A stretch of DNA of 64,000 bases from an uncultured Acidimicrobiales bacterium (GCA_938015295.1 CALLQB010000057.1:30578-94577); one strand, 5' to 3'; counted from the stretch's first letter, positions 16,178 through 25,426 are shown. Made by a program: numbers and translations. Notes: generated by a model from the sequence alone, not told the origin.

Positions 16178-16540
16178 ATGTTGATCTACGACGGCGACTG
16201 CGGGTTTTGTACCCAGTCGGCTTCTTGGCTGAAAAAGCTCATCGGTACTCCTACCGATGTTCGCGTCGAACCCTGGCAGTCGCTCGACCTTGCCGCCTTT
16301 GGACTGACGGAGGATGACGTGACGTCGGCTGCATATTGGGCCGCCGACGACGGGACCCTCTTTCGTGGTCACAACGGCATCGCTATGGCGTTGCGCGCTG
16401 CGGGTCGGCCTTGGTCGTTGGTCGGTCGCAGCATGGCCGTGCCACCAATTTCGTGGCTCGCTGGGGCCACCTACAGCCTGGTTGCAAAGAACCGCTACCG
16501 GCTCCCAGGCTCGACCGACGCCTGTAAATTGCCGAGCTAA
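16178..16540 (+). CDS. DCC family (DUF393) thiol-disulfide oxidoreductase-like protein
   Basis: 120 aa. The N-terminus LIYDGDCGFCTQSASWLKK contains the family D-x-x-C-x-x-C motif (D5/D7, C8 and C11). Thereafter come VEPWQSLDLAAFGLT and a glycine/Ala-rich middle ending in the family's conserved R-Y-R-L-P-G near the C-terminus. DCC proteins have a thioredoxin-like fold and no established substrate. The last four bases overlap the convergent PHP gene. Confidence 0.88.
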   Translation: MLIYDGDCGFCTQSASWLKKLIGTPTDVRVEPWQSLDLAAFGLTEDDVTSAAYWAADDGTLFRGHNGIAMALRAAGRPWSLVGRSMAVPPISWLAGATYSLVAKNRYRLPGSTDACKLPS

Positions 16541-17598
16541 CCCGGCGAAAAGACCGGATGTGAGCCGGCCCATCGCAAGAGCCTCTCAACCGGCCAGGTG
16601 TTGATGACGTTGTCGATCGGTACTCCCGTGGCCGCTGCTTTGTCGCAGCCGTAGGGTTGCCACTCGAGCTGTCCGGGCGCGTGCGCGTCGGTGTTGATTG
16701 CGATTTTGCAATCCCACTCGATGGCGATTTCGAGAAGCTCCTCGGGTGGGTCCTGACGCTCGGGACGGCAATTGATCTCGACCGCTGTCTCGAATTGTGC
16801 ACACGCAGCAAACACGATTTCGGCGTCGAAATCCGATGGCGGTCGTCCCCCGCCTGAGAGTTTGCGGTTGGTGCAGTGGCCAAGGATGTCGACATGGGGG
16901 TTGGCCACTGCGAGCGCCATCCGTTGGGTCATTGCCGCAGCGGGCAGTCGCATCTTTGAGTGCACGCTTGCCACCACGATGTCGAGCCGTCCAAGAAAGT
17001 CGTCGCTGAGATCGAGGGATCCATCTTCAAAGATGTCGACTTCCATACCAGACAGAATCCGAAAGGGCGCGACTATCTCGTTGAGCCGTGCGATCTCGTC
17101 GAGCTGCTGTTCGAGCCGTTGTTCGTTGAGCCCATGGGCGACGGTGAGCCGGGCTGAATGATCGGTGGCAACCAGATAGTGGTGTCCGAGTGCCATCGCC
17201 GCCGCCGCCATGTGCGGAAGCTCGGCACCACCATCGCTCCAGGTCGAGTGGCTATGGCAGTCGCCGAGCAAGGCAGCGTGGATCTCGGCACCGACGCCGG
17301 GTTCGATGGTCGTTCGTTTGTCGAGCTCGGCGAGATAGCCGTCGGTGACGCCGTTTGCGGATTCGAAGATCACCTTTGTCGTGCTTGGCCCGATGCCTTC
17401 GAGTTCGCCGAGCGTGCCGGTGTGTAGCCGAACGGCAAGTTCGTCGGCGGAGAGGCCGGCGACGACCGACGCTGCACGTTGAAACGACCGGATCTTCGGC
17501 GATGGCGCCAGTTCGCGGTCGAGGAGGTACACAGCCCGGTCGAGAGCATCGAGGACCTGCTGCTGAAGCCCTGCCGAAGTAGTACCTGAGTTTGCCAT
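16537..17598 (-). CDS. PHP-domain phosphoesterase with N-terminal helix-hairpin-helix
   Basis: 353 aa from ATG 17598. Residues 1-100 contain a helical region and a helix-hairpin-helix (TGTLGELEGIGPSTTKVI), as in the 8-kDa/HhH part of family X polymerases. The PHP domain follows (about 107-335): metal motifs CHSHSTWSDGG, VATDHSA, GMEVDIFEDG, ASVHSKM, DILGHCTN and INTDAHAP. The polymerase palm present in bacterial PolX is absent. Known relatives are trinuclear-metal phosphoesterases (histidinol phosphatase/PolX exonuclease type). Inference: a DNA-end or nucleotide phosphatase. Confidence 0.82.
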   Translation of the reverse strand: MANSGTTSAGLQQQVLDALDRAVYLLDRELAPSPKIRSFQRAASVVAGLSADELAVRLHTGTLGELEGIGPSTTKVIFESANGVTDGYLAELDKRTTIEPGVGAEIHAALLGDCHSHSTWSDGGAELPHMAAAAMALGHHYLVATDHSARLTVAHGLNEQRLEQQLDEIARLNEIVAPFRILSGMEVDIFEDGSLDLSDDFLGRLDIVVASVHSKMRLPAAAMTQRMALAVANPHVDILGHCTNRKLSGGGRPPSDFDAEIVFAACAQFETAVEINCRPERQDPPEELLEIAIEWDCKIAINTDAHAPGQLEWQPYGCDKAAATGVPIDNVINTWPVERLLRWAGSHPVFSPG

Positions 17599-17662
17599 CA
17601 GTATGAGGGTAGGTGGCGTGTTTCGGTCAAGCGACCTGCTTTTCGTGTCGATCCGTAGAACG

Positions 17663-18865
17663 ATGTTTGAAACCGCACCCGCAAACCGGTCTTCTGTGGC
17701 AAGCGCTGCAGCACCCAGCGCGTCCGCGAAGACGTCGACGCGCCAGTACGACCTCGACCTTTTCCGCTTCGTCGCTGCCATGGCCGTGGTGTTCTACCAC
17801 TTCACCTTTCGCGGTCTCGCCGCCGACGACGGCGCCATGGTCACCGACTTCGGCGGCATTGGTGCGGTCGCGAAGTACGGCTACCTGGGCGTCAACTTCT
17901 TCTTTATGATCAGCGGCTATGTGATTTTGATGAGCGCGCTCGGGCGTTCGGTGACCGAGTTCTTCATCTCGCGGGTTTCGCGTCTGTATCCAGCATTTTG
18001 GGGCGCGTTGATTCTGACAACCGTGGTGTCGTTGGCGCTGAGCGGTGATGGCATCTTTGCCGTGACGATGCCGCAATTTCTGGCCAACCTTACGATGGCT
18101 CCGGGATTGTTCGGTCAGATCGATATCGACTCGGCGTACTGGTCGTTGTTTGTCGAGTTGAAGTTCTACGCAATTATTGCCGTGCTTATCGTGACGGGGA
18201 TGCTGCGTCGGGTCGACGCAGTGCTGGCTGTGTGGACGGTAGCGATGGTTGCTATCGCGTTTGCCGATCCGCTGGTGCCGTTCCGGGTGTCGCGCCTGAT
18301 CGACTTTGTCGTCTTCCCCCGCTACACCCATTACTTCATTGCTGGAGCGCTGTTCTTCCTTGTGAAGACCCGGGGTGCATCGTTGCTTCGTCTGGGCCTG
18401 CTCGGGGCCAACTTTGTGTTGGCGGTGCGCTGGTCGCGGATCGAGGCTCGTCGGTTGGGCGACATCTTTGCGGTCGACTATTCGATGTTTGTCACCGTTG
18501 GGTTCGTTGCGCTGTTCTTCGCCGTGTTTGCCATGGTTGCCTTCGAGCGGACGCAGTGGTTGCAGCGCAAGGAGTTTATGGCGTTGGGGGCTCTGACCTA
18601 CACGGTGTATCTCGTGCACCAGCACATCGGGTACCTACTGCTCAATGAGCTCGATGGTGTGATGAACAAATGGCTCGCCCTCACGCTGGTGCTTGGTGTG
18701 GTGCTCGGGCTGGCCAAACTTCTCAGCGCTAGCATCGAGGTGCCGGCCGGCAAAGCTCTGCGAACTGGGTTGACGAACCGACTGGTGCCGGGGCCTGCTG
18801 CGAGACTTGGCGCCGCGTCGCACGACGATCAGGGCGCCCGCAGCGAGGATCAAGCCGCCGCCTGA
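17663..18865 (+). CDS. Acyltransferase 3 family membrane protein
   Basis: 400 aa from ATG 17663; an in-frame ATG at 17603 is possible but overlaps the divergent promoter region. Typical acyltransferase-3 start YDLDLFRFVAAMAVVFYHF (first helix with the catalytic His), then GYLGVNFFFMISGYVI, SRLYPAFWGALILT, and SAYWSLFVELKFY (conserved WSL-x-[VE]E motif). About ten transmembrane helices; no SGNH domain. Such enzymes O-acylate sugars, lipids or glycans at the membrane. Divergent from the PHP gene. Confidence 0.86.
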   Translation: MFETAPANRSSVASAAAPSASAKTSTRQYDLDLFRFVAAMAVVFYHFTFRGLAADDGAMVTDFGGIGAVAKYGYLGVNFFFMISGYVILMSALGRSVTEFFISRVSRLYPAFWGALILTTVVSLALSGDGIFAVTMPQFLANLTMAPGLFGQIDIDSAYWSLFVELKFYAIIAVLIVTGMLRRVDAVLAVWTVAMVAIAFADPLVPFRVSRLIDFVVFPRYTHYFIAGALFFLVKTRGASLLRLGLLGANFVLAVRWSRIEARRLGDIFAVDYSMFVTVGFVALFFAVFAMVAFERTQWLQRKEFMALGALTYTVYLVHQHIGYLLLNELDGVMNKWLALTLVLGVVLGLAKLLSASIEVPAGKALRTGLTNRLVPGPAARLGAASHDDQGARSEDQAAA

Positions 18866-18881
18866 GTACCCTTGGTCGGCT

Positions 18882-19955
18882 ATGGAACGCTTCGGGTTCG
18901 TCGGCCTCCCCAATGCCGGTAAGTCATCTTTATATAACGCTCTCACCGGAGGCAGCGCACTCGCTGCTCCGTATGCTTTCGCCACTACCGATCCGAACGT
19001 CGGCGTCGCCAAAATCTTCGACGATCGACTCGACAAGTTGGCCGAAATGTCGAGCTCGAAGTCGGTCATCCCGACGAGCGTGCAGTTCAACGACATCGGC
19101 GGACTGGTCGAGGGAGCGCACTCGGGCGAAGGCCTTGGCAACATGTTCCTCGCCGGAATTCGCGAAGTCGACGCGATTGTTTTTGTGTTGCGGGCCTTTC
19201 TTGATTCCGATGTGCCTGGCCCCACCGATCCGCTCGAACATCTTCGGGTGTTGGAGATCGAGCTCAGCTTGGCCGATCTTGACGCGGTTGAGAAACAGCT
19301 CGACAAGAAGACCCGCCAAGCAAAGGGCGACAAGTCACTGCTTGAAGATGTGCGTTTCTTGACGCTCGCGAAAGAAACGCTAGAAGAAGGCACGCCGCTG
19401 TATCGCAGCGACATGAAAGCCGACGATCGCGAAGCACTCAAGCCGTACTTTCTTCTGACGAACAAACCGGTGCTCGCCGTTGTCAACATCGACGAGGAAC
19501 AGCTCGATGATGTCGAGCAGATTATCGCTCCGGTCCGCGAAGAGTTGCGGGTTGCCGAGGTCTTTGGTGCGTGCATCCAGCTCGAAGCAGAGGCGGCGCA
19601 GCTGCCGGCCGACGAGCGAACCGAAATGCTCGAAGGTTTGGGCCTTGGCGAAGGAGCGCTGCCTCGGTTCGTGCGGTCGGCGTATCACGTCCTCGGATTA
19701 CGTACGTACTTCACGACCGGCGAGCAAGAGTCGCGGGCCTGGACATTTCGGGCCGGGGCGCATGCTCCTGAGGCGGCCGGAGTCATTCATACTGATTTCG
19801 AGCGCGGCTTCATTCGCGCCGAAACTATCCAATGGGATGAGTTGCTCGAACTCGGGTCATGGTCAGCAGCGAAACAGGTGGGAAAGATTCGTAGCGAGGG
19901 CAAGGACTACGAGGTGAAGGACGGCGACGTTCTTGAGTTCCTCTTCAATGTTTGA
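18882..19955 (+). CDS. ychF: YchF (OLA1-like) ribosome-associated ATPase
   Basis: 357 aa, near the usual 363. G1 motif GLPNAGKSSLYNALT (residues about 7-21), DIGGLVEGAHSGEGLGN (G3 region and switch), NIDEEQL in place of NKxD, which explains ATP preference in this family, and a TGS domain at the C-terminus (IHTDFERGFIRAETI, then VKDGDVLEFLFNV). The ATG at 18882 places the G1 motif at the N-terminus as expected. The end of the gene lies inside a short direct repeat. Confidence 0.95.
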   Translation: MERFGFVGLPNAGKSSLYNALTGGSALAAPYAFATTDPNVGVAKIFDDRLDKLAEMSSSKSVIPTSVQFNDIGGLVEGAHSGEGLGNMFLAGIREVDAIVFVLRAFLDSDVPGPTDPLEHLRVLEIELSLADLDAVEKQLDKKTRQAKGDKSLLEDVRFLTLAKETLEEGTPLYRSDMKADDREALKPYFLLTNKPVLAVVNIDEEQLDDVEQIIAPVREELRVAEVFGACIQLEAEAAQLPADERTEMLEGLGLGEGALPRFVRSAYHVLGLRTYFTTGEQESRAWTFRAGAHAPEAAGVIHTDFERGFIRAETIQWDELLELGSWSAAKQVGKIRSEGKDYEVKDGDVLEFLFNV

Positions 19956-19990
19956 TGTCGCTCTCGAGCTCGATGTTTGATGTCGCTCTC
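19948..19990. repeat. 18-bp direct repeat at the ychF stop codon
   Basis: ATGTTTGATGTCGCTCTC occurs at 19948-19965 and again at 19973-19990, 7 bases apart. The first copy contains the ychF stop codon (AATGTTTGA). This looks like a recent local duplication of the gene end. Confidence 0.85.
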
Positions 19991-20011
19991 TAGGGTCAGG
20001 GTTCGAAGTAC

Positions 20012-20353
20012 GTGTCTGATTCCGGTGAATGGTTAGCAGTCGATGGGCAGCGGGTTGCGCCGCTTCTCATCGCTGACGGTTTTTGGGCGAAAGCAAAAGG
20101 CCTCCTCGGCCGCTCCGAGTTTGACGGAGCGTTGCTCATCAAATCGACCTCGTCGGTGCACACGTTTGGTATGCGTTTCGCGATCGACGTCGCCTTCTGT
20201 GATCACTCGCTTCGCGTGCTGCAGGTCGCGAGTTTGCACCCGAACCGGATAGCTCCGGTGGTCGCCGGAACACAACATGTGCTCGAGGCGCAGGCCGGAG
20301 CCTTCGCGACTTGGCGAGTGGCGGTTGCTTCTCAGCTTACGATGCAGACGTGA
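20012..20353 (+). CDS. DUF192 family protein
   Basis: 113 aa from GTG 20012. Family landmarks: AKGLLGRSEFDGALLI (residues about 29-44), VHTFGMRFAIDVAFCD (about 49-64, the diagnostic HTFGM-x2-x-IDV), and HVLEAQAGAFATW. DUF192 proteins are small soluble beta-rich domains of unknown role. The last four bases overlap the GTG of rsmI, so it is likely co-translated with it. Confidence 0.88.
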   Translation: MSDSGEWLAVDGQRVAPLLIADGFWAKAKGLLGRSEFDGALLIKSTSSVHTFGMRFAIDVAFCDHSLRVLQVASLHPNRIAPVVAGTQHVLEAQAGAFATWRVAVASQLTMQT

Positions 20354-21174
20354 GCGGAAAACTTGTCCTTGTGGGTACGCCAATCGGCAACCTCGGCGAC
20401 CTCTCGCCCCGAGCGGTGGAGGTGCTGACGGTCGCCGACCTTATTGCGTGCGAAGACACCCGGCGGACCGGTCGTTTACTGCAGCTCACCGGTATACCCA
20501 AGACCAAGCTTGTGACGGTGAACGATCACACCGAGTTCGACGAGATCGAACGGTTGTTGGGCGAGGTGGCCGCTGGCCGGGTGGTCGCTCTGGTGAGCGA
20601 TGCAGGTATGCCCGCGATTTCTGATCCGGGAGAACGGCTGGTTGCTGCGGCGGCAGATGCCGGACTACAGATCGACGTTGTGCCGGGCCCCACCGCGATG
20701 ACGTCGGCGTTGGTGTTAAGCGGGTTGCCTTCCGTGCGGTTTTGTTTCGAAGGTTTCCTACCGCGCAAGGGCCGCGACCGCACCGAGCGCCTCGCCGTGG
20801 TCGCCAACGAACCTCGCACAACAGTGCTCTACGAGGCTCCGCACCGACTTGTGCGAACCTTGACCGATCTGGCCGAAGCCTGTGGTGGAGGCCGCAAGGT
20901 TGCGGTGGCCCGAGAGCTCACCAAGATGCACGAAGAAATGTGGCGCGGAACGCTCGACGATGCGGTGGTGTGGGCGGCCGATCACGCTTTGGGCGAACTG
21001 GTCCTTGTCGTCGCCGGGGCATCGCCTGCAGCTGCGGCCACCGATGCCGAGCTACAGGCTGCGCTCTCGGTTGAACTCGAGGCGGGCGCAACCCGACGCG
21101 ATGCGGTCGACGCAGTTACCGAAGCGTTCAGTGTGTCGCGTCGCCATGTCTACCAGTTGATGCTCGACCTGTAG
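20350..21174 (+). CDS. rsmI: 16S rRNA (cytidine1402-2'-O)-methyltransferase
   Basis: 274 aa from GTG 20350. SAM-dependent tetrapyrrole-methylase fold: LVGTPIGNLGDLSPRA (first loop), IACEDTRRTGRLL, LVSDAGMPAISDPGERL, VPGPTAMTSAL, FCFEGFLPRKG, and a C-terminal KKV-like helical tail (SVSRRHVYQLMLDL). Modifies C1402 in the ribosomal P site. The start overlaps the DUF192 stop (GTGA). A small hairpin follows the stop. Confidence 0.95.
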   Translation: MSGKLVLVGTPIGNLGDLSPRAVEVLTVADLIACEDTRRTGRLLQLTGIPKTKLVTVNDHTEFDEIERLLGEVAAGRVVALVSDAGMPAISDPGERLVAAAADAGLQIDVVPGPTAMTSALVLSGLPSVRFCFEGFLPRKGRDRTERLAVVANEPRTTVLYEAPHRLVRTLTDLAEACGGGRKVAVARELTKMHEEMWRGTLDDAVVWAADHALGELVLVVAGASPAAAATDAELQAALSVELEAGATRRDAVDAVTEAFSVSRRHVYQLMLDL

Positions 21175-21189
21175 GGCCGGGTTGGCCCT
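21173..21189. terminator. Short hairpin between rsmI and the Flp pilin gene
   Basis: AGGGCC (21173-21178) pairs with GGCCCT (21184-21189) around the loop GGGTT, right at the rsmI stop codon. It is short and has only TTCG after it. It may end both convergent transcripts. Confidence 0.4.
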
Positions 21190-21221
21190 TCGCCATCCAT
21201 GACTGCCGCCGAGGCGAATCG

Positions 21222-21419
21222 CTAGTCGGCGACGTTAGAGGCGACTTCGCTGAACTGGCCGTTGACGCTGCCGCCGAACATGGCGACCGCGCCGATTGCG
21301 ACGACGGCAATAAGGGCAACGAGCAACGAGTATTCGACCAGGGAGGCGCCGCGTTCGTTCAAAGACTGGCGTACTCGCCAGCAACTCAGCGAGATATGTA
21401 GTGCGAGGACTGTCGTCAT
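21222..21419 (-). CDS. Flp-family type IVb pilin (orphan)
   Basis: 65 aa from ATG 21419. Basic leader of about 24 residues (MTTVLALHISLSCWRVRQSLNERG), then the type IVb prepilin site G|ASLVEYSLL, with Glu at position 5 of the mature protein followed by Tyr, and one hydrophobic helix VALIAVVAIGAVAMFG. The mature pilin is about 40 residues, the Flp size. It would be cut by a TadV/prepilin peptidase and assembled by a Tad system, but no tad gene lies near it in this window. Confidence 0.82.
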   Translation of the reverse strand: MTTVLALHISLSCWRVRQSLNERGASLVEYSLLVALIAVVAIGAVAMFGGSVNGQFSEVASNVAD

Positions 21420-21661
21420 CGAGCCTTCTCCGGTCAATAGTGAAGCTGGTCTTCTCATCGGAAGAACACCGGCCAATCCGAAGTGTTCAGCCGGTTTTCT
21501 CCTCTTTTTGGTACATGTGTCCTGTTTTCTCCGGATCTCGCCTGGCATCTGCTGGATTTCTGGTAGTTCGCTGCCGCTTGAAGGACACATTTTGCGCGTC
21601 GATGCGTGGTTTCGCGGTGCCTATCCCCGAGGCTGTCACACCCCATCTTTATGGTGAGTAC

Positions 21662-23062
21662 ATGGTTTATTTGTTGGCCCTTCTCGCCGCCCTTGTGTTC
21701 GTTGCCGTCATGATCGCCATTGTGTGGTTCATTACCGATCGCTCTCGTCGCGAGCGCGACGACGTGGTGAATGCCGCAGTCGAGTCTGCGGTTGCGGCGG
21801 CGGTGGGCGAAGTCACGTCGACCAATGAAGCCCAGGTGGCGACCACCGTCGAGCGGGCTCTAGCAGTCGCAAGCGAATCGTTCGCCACCCACCTCGAGGG
21901 CGGCCAGCGCGAGCTGGCGTTGCGAAGCGAAAGTTTCGATCAGCGAGTCAGCGGTGTTGTTGAGACCATCGAAAAGAAGTTGTTGTCGGTTGACGAGTTG
22001 GTCGGTCGTCAGGTCGAAGGCGTGCAAACTACCGTCGGCGAAAGTGTTGGTGGCATGTCGAAGCTCATGGGCGAACAGGTCACCAACATGAAGGGCGAGC
22101 TCAACCAATTGCGTTCGTTGGTCACGTCTTTGCAGAGCGAACGCAAGGAGCAGCACGGCCTGCTAGTCGATCGTCTCGAGTCGACGGCGCGCGACCACAA
22201 AGCACTGGCCGAGACCACCGGACATCTCCGCTCCGCGCTGGCCAGCACCAAATCGCGTGGGCAGTGGGGCGAACGGATGGCCGACGATGTGTTGCGGTCG
22301 GCTGGTTTCATCGAGGGCATCAACTACCGCAAACAGAGCAAAATTGATGGCGGTGGTATACCCGACTTCACCTTCTTGTTGCCGAGCGACCAGTTGCTCC
22401 ACATGGACGTCAAGTTTCCTGTCGACAACTACCTGCGGTACCTCGAAGCAACAACCGACGAGCAGCGAGTGCAGTGCAGCAAGGCCTTTATGCGCGATGT
22501 GCGCGCCCGTATCAAAGAACTCGATGCTCGGGGATACTCCGACTCCGACACAACCGTTGGCTACCTGTTGCTTTTCATTCCCAACGAAAGTGTCTACGGC
22601 TTCATCCACGAGCACGACGGCTCTCTGCTTGACTACGCGCTCAGCGAAAACGTTGTTCTGTGTTCGCCGACCACCCTCTTTGCGGTGCTCGGTGTCATTC
22701 GCCAAGCAATCGACAGTTTCATGGTCGAGAAAACATCTACTGAGATTCTTGCTGTGCTTGGGTCGTTCGGTGACGAGTGGGACAAGTTCTGCGTGTCGCT
22801 CGACAAGGTCGGCAAACAGCTGGCAACGGTCAACAAATCTTTCGACGACCTGTCGGGCACCCGACGACGCGTGCTGCAGAAGAAACTTGACCAGGTCGAC
22901 GCGGTCCGAACGCAGGCTGGAATCGACGACGTACTTGCACTCGAAGATGGTGGCGAAGATGCCGAGCCCGAGCGCGCCGTACTTCGCGACGTCACGATGG
23001 AACAGATCGATTTCGGCGACTTCGGCGAACTCGAAGAGGGCGACTTTCGCCACGTCAGCTAG
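21662..23062 (+). CDS. rmuC: DNA recombination protein RmuC
   Basis: 466 aa from ATG 21662. N-terminal transmembrane helix (LLALLAALVFVAVMIAIVWF), then a long coiled-coil (about residues 35-180), then the RmuC nuclease-like domain: KSRGQWGERMADDVLRSAGF, DFTFLLPSDQLLHMDVKFPV, GYLLLFIPNESVYGF and LCSPTTLFAVL. The PD-(D/E)XK-like core (D-V-K) is present. RmuC limits inversions at short inverted repeats in E. coli. The 242 bases upstream hold only the pilin and rmuC leaders. Confidence 0.93.
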   Translation: MVYLLALLAALVFVAVMIAIVWFITDRSRRERDDVVNAAVESAVAAAVGEVTSTNEAQVATTVERALAVASESFATHLEGGQRELALRSESFDQRVSGVVETIEKKLLSVDELVGRQVEGVQTTVGESVGGMSKLMGEQVTNMKGELNQLRSLVTSLQSERKEQHGLLVDRLESTARDHKALAETTGHLRSALASTKSRGQWGERMADDVLRSAGFIEGINYRKQSKIDGGGIPDFTFLLPSDQLLHMDVKFPVDNYLRYLEATTDEQRVQCSKAFMRDVRARIKELDARGYSDSDTTVGYLLLFIPNESVYGFIHEHDGSLLDYALSENVVLCSPTTLFAVLGVIRQAIDSFMVEKTSTEILAVLGSFGDEWDKFCVSLDKVGKQLATVNKSFDDLSGTRRRVLQKKLDQVDAVRTQAGIDDVLALEDGGEDAEPERAVLRDVTMEQIDFGDFGELEEGDFRHVS

Positions 23063-23087
23063 AGCTCCGAGGCGTTAGCCTTGAAGG

Positions 23088-24623
23088 GTGTCAAGCACCG
23101 ATGGTTCTGGTTCGACCTTTTTTGTAACCACCCCGATCTATTACGTGAACGACGTTCCCCATGTGGGACACGCGTACACGACTCTCAACGCCGACGCCGT
23201 TGCCCGCTGGCACCGGCTGTTAGGCGACGAGGTGCTGTTCCTCACCGGTACCGATGAACACGGCCTGAAAGTGCAACGCGCGGCCGACGAGGCTGGTCTG
23301 ACGGCGCTTGATCACGCCACGGCTACCAGCGACCGGTTCCGCAGCGCGTGGGAGATGCTCAACATCTCCAACGACGACTTCATCCGCACAACCGAGGAGC
23401 GGCATCATCTTGCCGTGCAGGCGTTGTTGTCGAAGGCGTACGACAACGGCTACATCTACGCCGACACCTACGAGGGCGACTACTGCGTCTCGTGCGAGGC
23501 CTACTACGTCGAAGACGACTTGGTCGATGGCAACTGTCCGATTCATAAACGGCCGGTCGAGCACATGGTCGAAGACAACTACTTCTTCAAGCTGTCGGCG
23601 TTTGCCGACCAGCTCACGGAATGGCTCGAGGCAGACGCGCACAGCATTCGACCCACCGGTTACCGCAACGAAGCACTCGGAATTGTCCGCCAGGGCCTTG
23701 ACGATGTGTCGATCTCGCGCACCTCGATTTCTTGGGGTATCCCGGTGCCGTGGGACACCGACCACGTGTTTTACGTCTGGTACGACGCACTCATCAACTA
23801 TGCGACGGCTGCTGGTTACGGGGCCGATGACGCAGACTTCGACAAGTGGTGGCCAACGACACATCACTTCCTCGGCAAAGACATTCTCCGGTTCCACGGT
23901 GTCTACTGGCCTGCGATGCTTTTGGCAGCGGGCATTACCGACCTGCCCGAACTTCACGTTCACGGTTTCTTGCTGATCGGCGGTGAGAAGATGAGTAAGA
24001 GCGGAGGGGTGACTGCAATCGGCCCCGCAGAGATGGTCGACGAGTTCGGTGTCGACGGGTTTCGTTACGCGATGCTGCGTAATCACTCGTTCGGCCCCGA
24101 CAGCGATTTCAGCTATGAGGCGATTGTCGAACGGTTCAACTCTGACCTTGCGAACACCTATGGAAACCTCGTGTCTCGCGTGGCGACAGTGGTCGGCAAG
24201 AAGTGCGGTGGCATCGGTCCAGCGCCTGACCCCGATGCAACGTTGGCAACAGCGGCGCGCACGGCGTACGCCGAGGCTGCGACCGCCTGGGAAGCGGTGC
24301 AACCATCGGTTGCGCTTGATGCGACCTGGCGACTCGTTCGCGAGGCTAACGAATACCTTGCCGAAAATGAGCCGTGGAAGATGGAGGCCGGACCCGAGGT
24401 CGATGTGGTTATGGGTAACGCGCTCGAAGCCATTCGTATCGCCACGGTGATGGCCACGCCAGCGATGCCCGAGGCGACCGAGATCGCGTGGAAACGAATC
24501 GGTATGCCGGGACTGGCTGCCGAGCAGCGACTGCCAGACGCTGCTGTCTGGGGTGGCTACCCGGGTGGTGTACCAGTTGAGGTCGGCGACCCCATCTTCC
24601 CGCGGTTCAAACCAGCATCATGA
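23088..24623 (+). CDS. metG: Methionyl-tRNA synthetase
   Basis: 511 aa from GTG 23088, the short form without the C-terminal tRNA-binding domain. HIGH motif seen as HVGH (in DVPHVGHAYTTLNAD); zinc knuckle in CVSCEAYYVEDD followed by GNCPIHKRP; KMSKS motif in GEKMSKSGGV. The catalytic core attaches methionine to initiator and elongator tRNA(Met). The TatD gene follows with a 4-base overlap, a common pairing in bacteria. Confidence 0.96.
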   Translation: MSSTDGSGSTFFVTTPIYYVNDVPHVGHAYTTLNADAVARWHRLLGDEVLFLTGTDEHGLKVQRAADEAGLTALDHATATSDRFRSAWEMLNISNDDFIRTTEERHHLAVQALLSKAYDNGYIYADTYEGDYCVSCEAYYVEDDLVDGNCPIHKRPVEHMVEDNYFFKLSAFADQLTEWLEADAHSIRPTGYRNEALGIVRQGLDDVSISRTSISWGIPVPWDTDHVFYVWYDALINYATAAGYGADDADFDKWWPTTHHFLGKDILRFHGVYWPAMLLAAGITDLPELHVHGFLLIGGEKMSKSGGVTAIGPAEMVDEFGVDGFRYAMLRNHSFGPDSDFSYEAIVERFNSDLANTYGNLVSRVATVVGKKCGGIGPAPDPDATLATAARTAYAEAATAWEAVQPSVALDATWRLVREANEYLAENEPWKMEAGPEVDVVMGNALEAIRIATVMATPAMPEATEIAWKRIGMPGLAAEQRLPDAAVWGGYPGGVPVEVGDPIFPRFKPAS

Positions 24624-25396
24624 CCGAGCCTGCACCCGTAAGCGAGTGGATCGACAACCACTGTCATCTCGATCTCGAGCATGCAGCGGAGGTAGTCGCG
24701 GAGGCCAAGGCGGGGGGAGTGACCCGGCTTATCACGGTCGGTTGCGACCTTGCATCGTCGACAGAATGTATTGCGGTGGCCGAACAGATTCCCGAGGTCT
24801 GGGCTACAGCGGGCGTGCATCCTCACGAGGCGCAGTACGGCACCGAAGGACTGGCCGCTCTGCTCGATCACCCGAAGGTGGTCGCCGTGGGCGAGGCCGG
24901 CTTCGATTTTCACTACGACCACTCGCCACGCGAGCAGCAGCGCACAGCATTCGCCGCCCAGATCGAACTGGCAAACGCCCTCGACATGCCGCTGGTGATT
25001 CACACTCGCGACGCATGGCAGGAGACCTTCGAGTTGCTCGATGCCGAAGGGGTGCCCGCCCGCACCGTGTTTCATTGTTTCACCGGTGGTGCCGATGAGG
25101 CGGTTGCATGTATTGAGCGCGGTGCCATGCTGTCGATCAGCGGCATTGTGACCTTCAAGAGCGCCACCGATATTCGCGAGGCCGTGGAAACTACGCCAAT
25201 CGACCGCTTGATGGTCGAGACCGATTCGCCGTACCTCGCTCCGGTTCCGCATCGGGGCAGGCAGAACCAGCCGGCGTTCGTTTCGTTGGTTGGCGCCCGG
25301 GTTGCTGAGCTGAAAGGTGTTGCGGTCGCCGAAATGGCCGCGGCCACCAGCGCCACCGCTAGCCAGTTTTATGGGCTCCGCGACCTGCTGTCGTAA
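24620..25396 (+). CDS. tatD: TatD family metal-dependent DNase
   Basis: 258 aa. TIM-barrel hydrolase with metal motif DNHCHLD (HxH), AGVHPHEA, VAVGEAGFDFHYD, LVIHTRDAW, FHCFTGG, ETDSPYLAP. Members are 3'-5' exonucleases on single-stranded DNA or D-aminoacyl-tRNA-related hydrolases. The ATGA overlap with metG implies coupling. Confidence 0.93.
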   Translation: MTEPAPVSEWIDNHCHLDLEHAAEVVAEAKAGGVTRLITVGCDLASSTECIAVAEQIPEVWATAGVHPHEAQYGTEGLAALLDHPKVVAVGEAGFDFHYDHSPREQQRTAFAAQIELANALDMPLVIHTRDAWQETFELLDAEGVPARTVFHCFTGGADEAVACIERGAMLSISGIVTFKSATDIREAVETTPIDRLMVETDSPYLAPVPHRGRQNQPAFVSLVGARVAELKGVAVAEMAAATSATASQFYGLRDLLS

Positions 25397-25426
25397 CGGT
25401 AGTAAGACCTTCAGCTACCGGGGGCA

